A stretch of 6,869 nucleotides of DNA, taken from the NCBI GenBank assembly GCA_025350775.1, contig JANXXF010000248.1:1-6869 (forward strand). Direction: 5' to 3'. A program made the position numbers and the translations under genes. Source of the DNA: Actinomycetes bacterium. Its GTDB lineage: Bacteria > Actinomycetota > Thermoleophilia > Gaiellales > Gaiellaceae. Under the pieces are notes generated by a model. The model was not told the DNA's origin. It did not search any database and worked only from the letters and a program-made list of their open reading frames with translations. Below are positions 1 to 6,513 of this stretch, piece after piece; position 1 is the stretch's first letter, and every line of letters begins with the position of its first letter.

Positions 1-148
1 TGCTGCTGGTATAGGCAAGCTGTGGCGTTGCCGCGCCGAGAATCGCCACAAACGACGCCGTATTGATGATCGAGCCGCCGCCCGCCCGCCGAAGCGCAGG
101 AATGCCGTATTTGCAGCCCAGAAACACGCCGCGAACGTTGATCGCCAT
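1..148 (-). pseudogene. Short-chain dehydrogenase/reductase, internal fragment (N-terminus missing, runs off left edge)
   Basis: The minus strand reads 49 codons of an unmistakable classical SDR core. It has the structural N-V-R-G motif near residue 4, then GGSIINTAS with the catalytic serine (about residue 33). The catalytic tyrosine follows 13 residues later in AYTSS, where the lysine of YxxxK would be the next codon beyond the window. SDR enzymes are NAD(P)-dependent oxidoreductases; the substrate cannot be told. The usual first 90-110 residues, including the TGxxxGxG cofactor motif, are absent, because the sequence immediately upstream is the end of the PBP2 gene. The first ATG (148-146) shares its A with the PBP2 stop (TGATG), but this Met is an internal SDR position and probably not a true start. 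About 13 of 49 codons end in A or T, against 5 of the last 49 PBP2 codons. The family is certain. Whether this is a decayed gene, a recombination scar or an assembly join is open. Confidence 0.75.
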
Positions 149-2259
149 CAGTCGGAGGGCTTGGTCGCGGCTGCCGGAGCCTTGACGCCGAACCACTGCT
201 CGAACACCTTCAGCGCGGCCGGTGCCGCGGCGTCGCCGCCGTGACCGCCGTTCTCGATCAACACGCACACGACGATCGGGCTTTTGCCCCGGTACGGCGT
301 TCCGTCGAAGGGGCCCCAGCCACACCACCACGACTGGTCGAGCAGCCCGTTGTAGACGATCTTCCCGTTCGGCCCGCGCAGCGTGACGGCCTTCTCGGCC
401 GTGCCTGTCTTGCCGGCGATCGGCACCTGGTACTTGCCGAAGATGCCGGACGACGTGCCGTAGTCGACGTGCGTGGCGAGGTAGAGGCCGTCGCGGACGA
501 CGCGAAGCGCCGACGCGTCGATGCCGATCGACGCGGGCGCGGCCGCGGGAAAGTTGCGCTCGACGACCGGGTCGGTACGGCTACCGCCCGCCCGCTCGAC
601 AGCGGTGACGAGGTGAGGCGTGACGCGCTTGCCGCCGTTCGCGAGCGCCGCGTAGGTGAGCGTCATCTGCAGCGGGCTGACGAGCAGGTCTTTCTGGCCG
701 ATGGCGAGCTGGATCGAGTCGCCCGGCTTCCAGAGCCGGTCGATCTCCCAGCAGCAGGGATCGGACTTGCGGGTGTACGTCTTCTGGCGCCACTCGATGG
801 TCGGCAGCAGCCCCTGCGACTCCAGCCCGACGTCGAGGCCGGTCTTCTGCCCGATGCCGAAGCGCCTCGCCCACTCTTGAAGCGGCTGCCCGCGCTCCTT
901 CGGCAATCCGTAGAAGCGGTACCCGAGCTGGTAGAAATAGGTGTCGCAGGACGCCGCCAGCGCAGCAGGCAGCGTCATCTGCGCGTTGGCGTAGATGTCC
1001 CAGTTCTTGAATGTCTGGCCCTTCACCGTGTACTTCGCCGTGCACGGAAGCGTGGCGAACGGCTGGACGAGGTGCTCCTGCAGCGCCGCGAGCGCCGTGA
1101 TCGGCTTGAAGACCGAGCCCGCGGGGTAGAGCCCTGCGGTTGCGCGGTTGATGCCGGGGTAGTTCGCCTGCTCGGCGACCTTCGCGTCCACCAGCGGCGC
1201 GAGCTCCTCGGCGCTGGCGCGCCGGGTGTAGACGCTGGGCTTGAACGTCGGTGCAGATGCCAGCGCGAGGATTGCGCCGTCACGCGGGTCGAGCGCGACG
1301 ATGGCGCCGCCGTTCGCGTACCAGCTCTTCTTCTCATGGGCGAGGCGGATGCCGAACTGGAGCGCCTTCTCCGCGACCCGCTGGAGTCCGATGTCGAGCG
1401 TGAGTCGGACGGCCATGCCGGCCTGGGGCTGCGCGTGCAGGCTGAAATCGCCACGCGGCCGCCCGAGCGAGTCGACATGCAGCTCGGCCTTGCCGGGCGT
1501 GCCGCGCAGGTACTTGTCGAACGCGCCCTCGACGCCCGCCTGGCCGACCACGTCGCCCGGCGAGTAGCCGTCCTTGGTCAACCGCTCGAGCTGGCCCGGC
1601 GAGATCTGGCCGACGTAGCCGAGCACCTGCGCCGCCAGCGACTGCGAGTTGTAGTAGCGCAGGTACGTCTGGCCGATGCGGACGCCGGGGAAGCGCGACT
1701 GGTTCTCGTACAGGAACGCGACCTGGTCGTCGCGCGCCGCCGCCTCGATCGTGATCGGCGTCAACGGGTCTGCAGCCGCCCGCGCGATCGCCCGCTCGAC
1801 GCTCACGGCAGGCAGCTCGACGACGGCGGCGAGCCGGCGCAGCACATCCTTGCGCTGCGCCGGGTTCTTGGGCAGGTCGGCCGGCCAGAGCTGGATCGAC
1901 GTGCCGGGATGGTTCGTGACAAGGGTGTGGCCGGCACGGTCGAGGATCGGCCCGCGCGGTGCCTCCACGCGCACGCTGCGGAGCTGATTGTCCTGGGCAT
2001 TCGTCAGGTACTGCGAGCCGGAGAGCACCTGCAGCGACCACAGGCGAAGGAAGAGCACGAGGAACGCGACCACTGCCACGCCCCCGATCAGGGCGACACG
2101 CAGCGCCAGCTGCTGGCTGACGCGAAACGGCTCCTCGACGCGGGGATCCGGTGGCAGGAAACGGTCGGAGCTGCGCGCACCGCCACGGCCAACGCGCGCG
2201 CGACCGCGACCGGCGACCGGCCCGCTACCCAACGAGCTCCACCTCGCCGCCGCGGTCAC
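148..2259 (-). CDS. mrdA: Penicillin-binding protein 2 (class B transpeptidase of the elongasome)
   Basis: D,D-transpeptidase that cross-links peptidoglycan during side-wall elongation, acting outside the membrane with RodA and MreBCD. The 703-residue reading has an Arg/Gly-rich cytoplasmic tail (1-50), one membrane anchor (about 51-75) and a PBP dimerisation/pedestal domain (about 95-275, with APRGPILDR at 100-108). The transpeptidase domain follows: SVFK with nucleophile Ser382 and Lys385, SCD at 437-439 in place of SxN (as in PBP2 enzymes), and KTGT at 617-620. Length and motif spacing fit PBP2/MrdA better than FtsI, and the position directly after mreD supports this. The start is uncertain. 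GTG at 2259 overlaps mreD by 35 bases and has no clear ribosome site. TTG at 2232, preceded by GAGGTGGAG, would overlap by 8 bases and drop nine residues. The expected downstream rodA is missing: the TGA stop abuts an SDR fragment. Confidence 0.95.
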   Translation of the reverse strand: MTAAARWSSLGSGPVAGRGRARVGRGGARSSDRFLPPDPRVEEPFRVSQQLALRVALIGGVAVVAFLVLFLRLWSLQVLSGSQYLTNAQDNQLRSVRVEAPRGPILDRAGHTLVTNHPGTSIQLWPADLPKNPAQRKDVLRRLAAVVELPAVSVERAIARAAADPLTPITIEAAARDDQVAFLYENQSRFPGVRIGQTYLRYYNSQSLAAQVLGYVGQISPGQLERLTKDGYSPGDVVGQAGVEGAFDKYLRGTPGKAELHVDSLGRPRGDFSLHAQPQAGMAVRLTLDIGLQRVAEKALQFGIRLAHEKKSWYANGGAIVALDPRDGAILALASAPTFKPSVYTRRASAEELAPLVDAKVAEQANYPGINRATAGLYPAGSVFKPITALAALQEHLVQPFATLPCTAKYTVKGQTFKNWDIYANAQMTLPAALAASCDTYFYQLGYRFYGLPKERGQPLQEWARRFGIGQKTGLDVGLESQGLLPTIEWRQKTYTRKSDPCCWEIDRLWKPGDSIQLAIGQKDLLVSPLQMTLTYAALANGGKRVTPHLVTAVERAGGSRTDPVVERNFPAAAPASIGIDASALRVVRDGLYLATHVDYGTSSGIFGKYQVPIAGKTGTAEKAVTLRGPNGKIVYNGLLDQSWWCGWGPFDGTPYRGKSPIVVCVLIENGGHGGDAAAPAALKVFEQWFGVKAPAAATKPSD

Positions 2260-2743
2260 GCAGCGGCGGACGCAGCAGGCGGCGGCAGAGGGCGAAGGCC
2301 GGCAGCGCGACGATCAGGTTGAGCGCGATGCCCGGAAAGAGGCTGTCGACGAGGACGAGCCGCGCCGATGGCGACTCGCCGAGCACCGCGCGCAGCGCGA
2401 GGGCGGCGATCGCGTAGAGCACGGTCGCGGCGACCACCGCGAGGTACGGACGGGGCCGCCGCTCGCGGACGAGCGTCTCGCCGTAGCGGCCCACCCAGTA
2501 GGCGACGAGCACGAGTAGCAGCGAGGTGACGCCGAGCGTGTCGAGCGTTGCGACGTCAGCGACCAGGCCGGCGCTGAAGCCGCAGAGCGCGCCGGTGACC
2601 GGTCCTCGCAAAAGCGCCACGCAGACGAGCACGACGAGGATGACGTCGGGAACCCCGCCCAGGATGTCGACCGTCGAGAAGACCGTCACCTGCAGCACCG
2701 CGACGACGAGGACCAGCACGACCGCCTTGACGAGGTCGATCAC
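2225..2743 (-). CDS. mreD: Rod shape-determining protein MreD
   Basis: Integral membrane protein of the elongation machinery that works with MreC to couple cytoplasmic MreB to PBP2/RodA. The 172 residues are strongly hydrophobic, with about five membrane segments (roughly 5-27, 32-47, 50-65, 72-88 and 100-120, then a last one near 133-153). The family signature is seen as G-A-L-C-G-F-x-A-G-L-V-A-D around 51-63, followed by T-L-G at 69-71. The length is typical of the family. The start is GTG at 2743, which forms a 4-base GTGA overlap with the mreC stop. It is preceded by GAGGGGGG about 7 bases upstream, a good ribosome-binding site. Its TAG stop lies inside the start region of the PBP2 gene. 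MreD sequences diverge strongly, so identification rests on membrane pattern, signature and position together. Confidence 0.93.
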   Translation of the reverse strand: MIDLVKAVVLVLVVAVLQVTVFSTVDILGGVPDVILVVLVCVALLRGPVTGALCGFSAGLVADVATLDTLGVTSLLLVLVAYWVGRYGETLVRERRPRPYLAVVAATVLYAIAALALRAVLGESPSARLVLVDSLFPGIALNLIVALPAFALCRRLLRPPLRDRGGEVELVG

Positions 2744-3741
2744 CCGCCTGCCCCCCTCGCCGCGGCGGCACCGGGCTCGATCACCCGCTTCTTCACGAGC
2801 ACGATGACCGAGTGGAGCGACGAGACGTCGACGAGGGCGCGCACCTGGATCTGCTTGTAGAGATCGGTGTCGATCTGGCCGACGCTCGAGACGGTGCCGA
2901 ACGGGATGCCGCGCGGGAAGCTCGAGGCAAGCTTGCCGTAGCGCCAGCCCGCAGTCACCAGGGGATCGCCGGGGGTGACGACCTGATCCTTGGTGACGCG
3001 GTCGAGCACGAGCGTGTCGGAGCCCGAGCGGCCGTGACGCACGACGCCGGTGGCGCTCGTCGCCAGGTCGAGCACCGAGACCGCAAATGTCTCGTCGGTG
3101 ACGAGCGTGACCTGCGCGGCCGTCGTGGCGAGCTTCGTGACCTGCCCGACGAGGCCCTCAGCGGTGACGACCGGGTCGCGCAGCTTCAGCCCCTGGTCGC
3201 TGCCGGCCGAGATCGTGATGCGCTGGTCGAACTGGCTCGGCGCGCGCGCGATAACGGTCGTGGCGACGCCGCGGAAGCCGCTCGGGAAGCTCGGCCCGTC
3301 GACATACGAGAGCAGGGCCCGCAGCCGCGTGTTCTCCTGTGCGGCCGTCTGGTTGTGGACGAGCCGGCTGCGGAGCTCCTCGATCTGCCGGTGGAGGTCG
3401 CGGTTCTCGGACTTGGCCGCGGCGAGGCCGCTGGCCCACCCGGCGAGGTCGTGGAACGGCCTGGCAACCTGGTCGGCCGCGACCTCGAACGGCCGGAGGA
3501 TCCTGGTGCCGGTGCTCTGGAGGTCGTGGAGCGTGCCGCCCTCCGACTCGCGGAAGTACACCGTGATCAGCACGAGCGAGGCAACCACCAGGAGCGCCAT
3601 CACGAGCCGTCGGCGAAGCGGGCCGCCCGCACGCTGCGGGAAGCTCGGGGAAGCCGGGCGCCGGGTCGATCCGAGCACGGCCGCGCGGGCAGAGCGGTTG
3701 CGAGGCACGAGCCAGATGATGGTACCGGGCGGCCCAGTCAC
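2740..3741 (-). CDS. mreC: Rod shape-determining protein MreC
   Basis: Membrane-anchored periplasmic/extracytoplasmic scaffold that binds and activates PBP2 in the elongasome. The 333-residue reading shows an Arg-rich cytoplasmic N-terminus, one transmembrane anchor (about 46-63) and a coiled coil of about 105-145 (heptad-like KSENRDLHRQIEELRSRL). A beta-rich MreC domain follows from about 157 to 317, with RAPSQFDQRITISAG at 166-180 and GLVGQV at 196-201. The start is not settled. GTG at 3741 has only a weak AGG upstream. GTG at 3708 would begin V-P-R-N-R-S-A-R, removes 11 residues of odd composition, and resembles the N-termini I recall for actinobacterial MreC; I slightly prefer 3708. A 212-base gap separates it from mreB upstream. 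The TGA stop overlaps mreD by 4 bases, so mreC and mreD are probably translationally coupled. Confidence 0.94.
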   Translation of the reverse strand: MTGPPGTIIWLVPRNRSARAAVLGSTRRPASPSFPQRAGGPLRRRLVMALLVVASLVLITVYFRESEGGTLHDLQSTGTRILRPFEVAADQVARPFHDLAGWASGLAAAKSENRDLHRQIEELRSRLVHNQTAAQENTRLRALLSYVDGPSFPSGFRGVATTVIARAPSQFDQRITISAGSDQGLKLRDPVVTAEGLVGQVTKLATTAAQVTLVTDETFAVSVLDLATSATGVVRHGRSGSDTLVLDRVTKDQVVTPGDPLVTAGWRYGKLASSFPRGIPFGTVSSVGQIDTDLYKQIQVRALVDVSSLHSVIVLVKKRVIEPGAAAARGAGG

Positions 3742-3953
3742 GACCTAGCGGCCCGGCCTGGCCCGGTGTACGCTCGACCCGCTGGCGCCCCTCCGCGTGC
3801 AGCCGCTCGTGCCCGCCCTCGCCGGCGACTTCCTCGCCCTCTGCGACCGCGCCACCTACCTGAAAGCGGGCTTCAAGCCGCTCCGGGCTGGCGCCCACGG
3901 CCGCGTCATCGTGCGCGCGACGCTGTAACGGCGCTCGCGGCCGGACCTGACAC
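3742..3953. other. mreB-mreC intergenic region
   Basis: This gap is 212 bases long, or 245 if mreC starts at 3708, and is unusually long for neighbouring mreB and mreC. On the minus strand I see no convincing -35/-10 pair, terminator stem with a T-run, or continuation of either flanking gene. On the plus strand most of it is occupied by the small open frame described separately. A TACGCT hexamer at 3769-3774 (plus strand) resembles an actinobacterial -10 box but has no recognisable -35 partner. Confidence 0.5.
3797..3928 (+). CDS. Possible small hypothetical protein or gene remnant on the opposite strand
   Basis: The plus-strand frame is open from 3749 to a TAA at 3926-3928; the first ordinary start in it is GTG at 3797, giving 43 residues. 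I do not recognise the family. What argues for coding is that nearly every codon from 3782 onward ends in G or C while the amino acids stay mixed and protein-like, for example the stretch A-G-D-F-L-A-L-C-D-R-A-T-Y-L-K-A-G-F-K. The overlapping frames give the Arg/Pro/Ala-rich strings typical of shadows. There is no clear ribosome-binding site. A TACGCT hexamer at 3769-3774 could serve a leaderless transcript, with CTG at 3782 as an unusual start. It converges on mreB (25 bases between the stops) and diverges from mreC. It could be a true small gene or the surviving C-terminal end of a lost larger gene. Confidence 0.35.
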   Translation: MQPLVPALAGDFLALCDRATYLKAGFKPLRAGAHGRVIVRATL

Positions 3954-5012
3954 CTAGTTGTAGCGCCGGTTACGGCCGTGCCGCGCCCGCGAGCGGTGGC
4001 TGCGGTGGATCGCCTCGAACTCCTCGAGGCTCCTCCCCGAGCCGACGGCCACGCAGGTGAGCGGGCTCTCGGCGACGTGCACCGGCATCTGCGTCTCGTG
4101 GCGGAGGCGCTCCTCGATGCCGGTCAGCAGCGCGCCGCCGCCGGCGAGCACGATGCCACGATCCATGATGTCGGCGGCCAGTTCCGGCGGCGTCTTGTCG
4201 AGCGTGGACTTGATCGCGTCGACGATCTGCGCGACTGGCTCCTCGAGCGCATGCCGCACCTCCTCGGAGGAGAGGATGATCGTCTTGGGCAGCCCCGTCA
4301 GCATGTCGCGGCCACGCACCTCGGCCTGCGGCTCCTCCTTGAGCCGGAAGGCGGAGCCGATCTCGATCTTGATCTCCTCGGACGTCTGCTGCCCGATCAG
4401 CAGCTTGTACTCCTTCTTGACGTGATTGATGATCGCCTCGTCCATCTCGTCGCCGCCGACGCGCAGAGACTGCGAGACGACGATGCCGCCCAGCGAGATC
4501 ACCGCCACCTCGGTCGTGCCGCCGCCGATGTCGACGATCATGCTCCCGGTCGGCTCGGCCACCGGCAGGCCCGCGCCGATCGCGGCGGCCATCGGCTCCT
4601 CGATCAGGTAGGCCTGGCGGGCGCCCGCCGAGAGGGTCGCCTCCTCGACGGCGCGCCGCTCGACACCGGTCACGCCGGAGGGCACGCAGACGACCACGCG
4701 CGGGTGCGCGAAGCGATGCTGGTGCACCTTCTGGATGAAGTGGCGGAGCATCTGCTCGGTAACGTCGAAGTCGGCGATGACGCCGTCCTTGAGCGGGCGG
4801 ATCGCGCTGATCGTGCCCGGCGTGCGGCCGAGCATCCGCTTCGCCTCGACGCCGACGGCGTACACCTCGCCGGTGCGCTGGTCGATCGCGACGACGGACG
4901 GCTCCGACAGCACGATGCCGCGGCCGCGCACGTACACGAGCGTGTTCGCGGTGCCTAGGTCGACGGCCATGTCGCGCCCGCCGAAACCGCTGATGTAACT
5001 GAGCAAGCCCAT
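3954..5012 (-). CDS. mreB: Rod shape-determining protein MreB (bacterial actin)
   Basis: ATP-binding actin homologue that forms membrane-attached filaments and steers lateral cell-wall synthesis. The 352 residues match the usual MreB length. Actin-fold motifs appear in order: phosphate-1 loop DLGTANT (18-24), the region of the catalytic glutamate IEEP (137-140), phosphate-2 loop DIGGGTTE (161-168), GGDEMD (186-191) and the adenosine loop LAGGGALLTG (289-298). The N-terminal MGLLSYISGF could act as a short amphipathic membrane anchor. The last 17 residues are rich in Arg and His. The ATG start at 5012 was chosen because MreB homology begins there; the frame stays open far upstream but without MreB-like sequence. 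An AGGA lies about 11 bases upstream, a poorly spaced ribosome site. A 161-base gap separates it from maf, so it may have its own promoter. Confidence 0.97.
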   Translation of the reverse strand: MGLLSYISGFGGRDMAVDLGTANTLVYVRGRGIVLSEPSVVAIDQRTGEVYAVGVEAKRMLGRTPGTISAIRPLKDGVIADFDVTEQMLRHFIQKVHQHRFAHPRVVVCVPSGVTGVERRAVEEATLSAGARQAYLIEEPMAAAIGAGLPVAEPTGSMIVDIGGGTTEVAVISLGGIVVSQSLRVGGDEMDEAIINHVKKEYKLLIGQQTSEEIKIEIGSAFRLKEEPQAEVRGRDMLTGLPKTIILSSEEVRHALEEPVAQIVDAIKSTLDKTPPELAADIMDRGIVLAGGGALLTGIEERLRHETQMPVHVAESPLTCVAVGSGRSLEEFEAIHRSHRSRARHGRNRRYN

Positions 5013-5173
5013 GAACGGCGGTGTCCTGTCTCGCGAAGAGGGAAAGTGGCCGGAGGCCCGGGGGGTCTCTATTCGCCGTTGCCGTACCGTGCCCTGCACC
5101 CGGGCTCGTACGCGTCGCGTAGCGCCTGCCCACGCCTTCTTCCTCGCGCTGGCTGCGGGAGCGGCGGCGGCGT
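5013..5173 (-). other. maf-mreB intergenic region, probable mreB leader
   Basis: This is a 161-base gap between the maf stop and the mreB start, in a block where most other junctions overlap. It is a plausible place for a separate mreB promoter, which would fit the need for abundant MreB. I cannot point to a convincing -35/-10 pair. Read on the minus strand, the candidates GAATAG or TAGAGA near 5065-5075 have no partner. It contains one interrupted inverted repeat, listed separately. No small gene is supported here. Confidence 0.35.
5083..5112 (-). repeat. Interrupted inverted repeat (possible leader hairpin)
   Basis: The arms CGTAC and GTACG enclose a second pair, GCCC and GGGC, around a 7-base loop, with a 3/2-base internal bulge between the two stems. 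It lies about 70 bases upstream of the mreB start. No T-run follows on the minus strand, so it is not a typical intrinsic terminator. In such G+C-rich sequence short stems arise easily by chance. Confidence 0.3.
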
Positions 5174-5740
5174 CTAGGCCAGCACGTACGCGCCCGGCAG
5201 CCGCTCGGCGAGCAGACGCACGAGCAGCGCCGCCGGCAGCCCGACAACGTTGAGGTAGTCGCCCTCGATGCGCTCGACGACGACGGCGCCGCGGCCCTGG
5301 ATGGCGTAGGCGCCGGCGCGTCCCTCCCACTCCTGCGCGTCGAGGTAGGCGTCGATCTGAGCCGGAGTCAGCGCTCTGAACGTGACACGCGTGACGTCGT
5401 GGTGCAGCTCCTCGAAGCCGTCGCCGATCAGGCACAGACCGGACACGACTTCGTGCGTGCGCCCCTCCAGCGCGCCGAGCATGGCAGCCGCGTCGGCGCG
5501 GTCGGCCGGCTTCGCGTAGATGCGGCCGTCGAGCGCCACGGTCGTGTCGACGCCGAGCACAAGCGTCCCCGGCGTCCACACCGAGCGCGCCTTGCCCAGC
5601 GCGTGCTCGCGTACCAGCTCGACCGGGTCGGCGTCGTGGCGGTCATCCTCCTCGTAGTCCGGCACGACGACCTCGTGGGGGATCCCGAGCTGGCGGAGGA
5701 TCGCGGTGCGCTGCAGCGAGGTCGAGGCGAGCAGGATCAC
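5174..5740 (-). CDS. maf: Maf-family nucleoside triphosphate pyrophosphatase
   Basis: Cytoplasmic pyrophosphatase of the Maf/HAM1-like fold that hydrolyses (often modified) nucleoside triphosphates to monophosphates; members have been linked to septum formation and cell-division arrest. The 188 residues match the family length. Motifs seen: LASTSLQR at 4-11 (family SxSxxR), D65 in GVDTTV (the usual catalytic acid position), KP at 77-78, the G-R-T-H-E-V-V-S region (93-100), RAGAYAIQG at 141-149, and GDYLNVVGLP at 160-169. The exact nucleotide preference cannot be read from this. The start is GTG at 5740: it forms a GTGA overlap with the upstream methyltransferase stop and places the conserved ILLAS strand at the N-terminus. 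The longer frame to 5776 would add 12 residues that overlap the methyltransferase and are not family-like. A neighbouring mre cluster is common for maf. Confidence 0.93.
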   Translation of the reverse strand: MILLASTSLQRTAILRQLGIPHEVVVPDYEEDDRHDADPVELVREHALGKARSVWTPGTLVLGVDTTVALDGRIYAKPADRADAAAMLGALEGRTHEVVSGLCLIGDGFEELHHDVTRVTFRALTPAQIDAYLDAQEWEGRAGAYAIQGRGAVVVERIEGDYLNVVGLPAALLVRLLAERLPGAYVLA

Positions 5741-6513
5741 GCCTTGCGCACCGTCCAGATCTCCTCGGCGGGCCACTTCCTGGCCCAGTCGAGCGTGACG
5801 AACGTGTGGCGGATCGGCGGCGCGTCAGTCGGCGGGCGCAGCTCGCGCAGGCTCTCGACGACGAGGCCGTTCTCCCGGAACAGGCGGATCCACTCGCCGC
5901 TGGGCAGGTCGAAGGCGACGGAGCCGTCGTTGGGGTCCTCGATGCGGTGGAGGGAGTGGTAGTCGAGCTGCAGCTCCTCGGTGGTGGCAGCGGCGCCGAT
6001 CGACCAGCACACCTGCAGCAGCACGCCGATCTTGAGGAAGACGAGGCGGCCGCCGGTTCGTAGCAGCCGCGCGCACTCCGGGATCGTGCGGTACGGGTCG
6101 GCCCAGGTCAGGCCCGCGTACTCCGACAGGACGAGGTCGAAGCTCGCGTCGGGGAAGGCGGCCGGGTCGAGCAGGCCCGCGGAGGCGAGCTGCGTCGGGA
6201 ACTCCACGCCGAACTCCTCCTGGAAGCGGCGGCACGTCGCGAGCTGGGCCGGGGAGTTGTCGAACGCGGTGACGCGCGCGCCGGCCCGGGTCAGCCACGC
6301 CGACCAGTAGCCGGTGCCGCAGCCGTAGTCGAGAACGTCGAGGCCGGCGGCGTTGCCGAGCACGCCCAGGTCGGACTCCGGCTGGTGCCACATGCCCCAG
6401 CCCGCCGCCCGCTCACCCGTCCAGGCACGGCGGCCCGGCTCGACGTAGTCGGCGGCCCACTCGGCCCACGCCTGGCGATTGGCGAGCGCATCGGCCTGCG
6501 GATCGCCGCTCAC
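5737..6513 (-). CDS. Class I SAM-dependent methyltransferase
   Basis: Predicted cytoplasmic methyltransferase of the Methyltransf_11/25 type; the substrate is unknown. The 258 residues hold the SAM-binding motif I LDYGCGTGYWSAWL (61-74), an acidic end of strand beta-2 at D85 (TAFDNSP), FDLVLSEYAGL at 125-135 (motif II/III region) and RLLRTGGRLVFLKIG at 149-163 (post-motif III). The C-terminal part (about 190-258) resembles the end of the next gene upstream, with the shared GEWIRLF and EEIW motifs. There is no signal peptide or membrane span. The start is GTG at 6513, giving a 4-base GTGA overlap with the preceding gene and a GGTGAG ribosome site about 6 bases upstream. The frame open to 6666 would overlap the preceding gene without added homology. 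It is coupled to maf by another GTGA overlap. Confidence 0.9.
   Translation of the reverse strand: MSGDPQADALANRQAWAEWAADYVEPGRRAWTGERAAGWGMWHQPESDLGVLGNAAGLDVLDYGCGTGYWSAWLTRAGARVTAFDNSPAQLATCRRFQEEFGVEFPTQLASAGLLDPAAFPDASFDLVLSEYAGLTWADPYRTIPECARLLRTGGRLVFLKIGVLLQVCWSIGAAATTEELQLDYHSLHRIEDPNDGSVAFDLPSGEWIRLFRENGLVVESLRELRPPTDAPPIRHTFVTLDWARKWPAEEIWTVRKA

Noticed and set aside
146..148. ATG overlapping the PBP2 stop as a genuine coupled start for a small SDR-like protein
   Set aside because: The Met falls at an internal position of the SDR fold just before the N-V-x-G motif; a protein starting there would lack the cofactor-binding half.
241..2322. Plus-strand open frame of 693 codons opposite the PBP2 gene
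   Set aside because: Arg/Ala/Leu/Asp-rich composition with no domain; it is the antisense shadow of a clearly identified, motif-complete PBP2.
3769..3774. TACGCT as a promoter -10 box
   Set aside because: No credible -35 element at the right distance, so it is not listed as a promoter; mentioned only as a possibility for the small plus-strand frame.
2812..3957. Plus-strand open frame of 381 codons opposite mreC
   Set aside because: Antisense shadow of mreC, low complexity, no recognisable motif. Its 3' part is in a different frame from the small gene-like frame at 3749-3928.
3978..4958. Plus-strand open frame of 326 codons opposite mreB
   Set aside because: Asp/Arg/His-rich antisense shadow of a well-supported MreB.
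5013..5579. In-frame upstream extension of mreB to 5579
   Set aside because: The extra 189 residues are Arg/Ala-rich, run antiparallel to no known domain and overlap maf in another frame; MreB homology starts at the ATG at 5012.
5741..5776. Longer maf start at 5776
   Set aside because: It adds 12 residues that overlap the methyltransferase gene, whereas GTG 5740 gives the family N-terminus and a GTGA junction.
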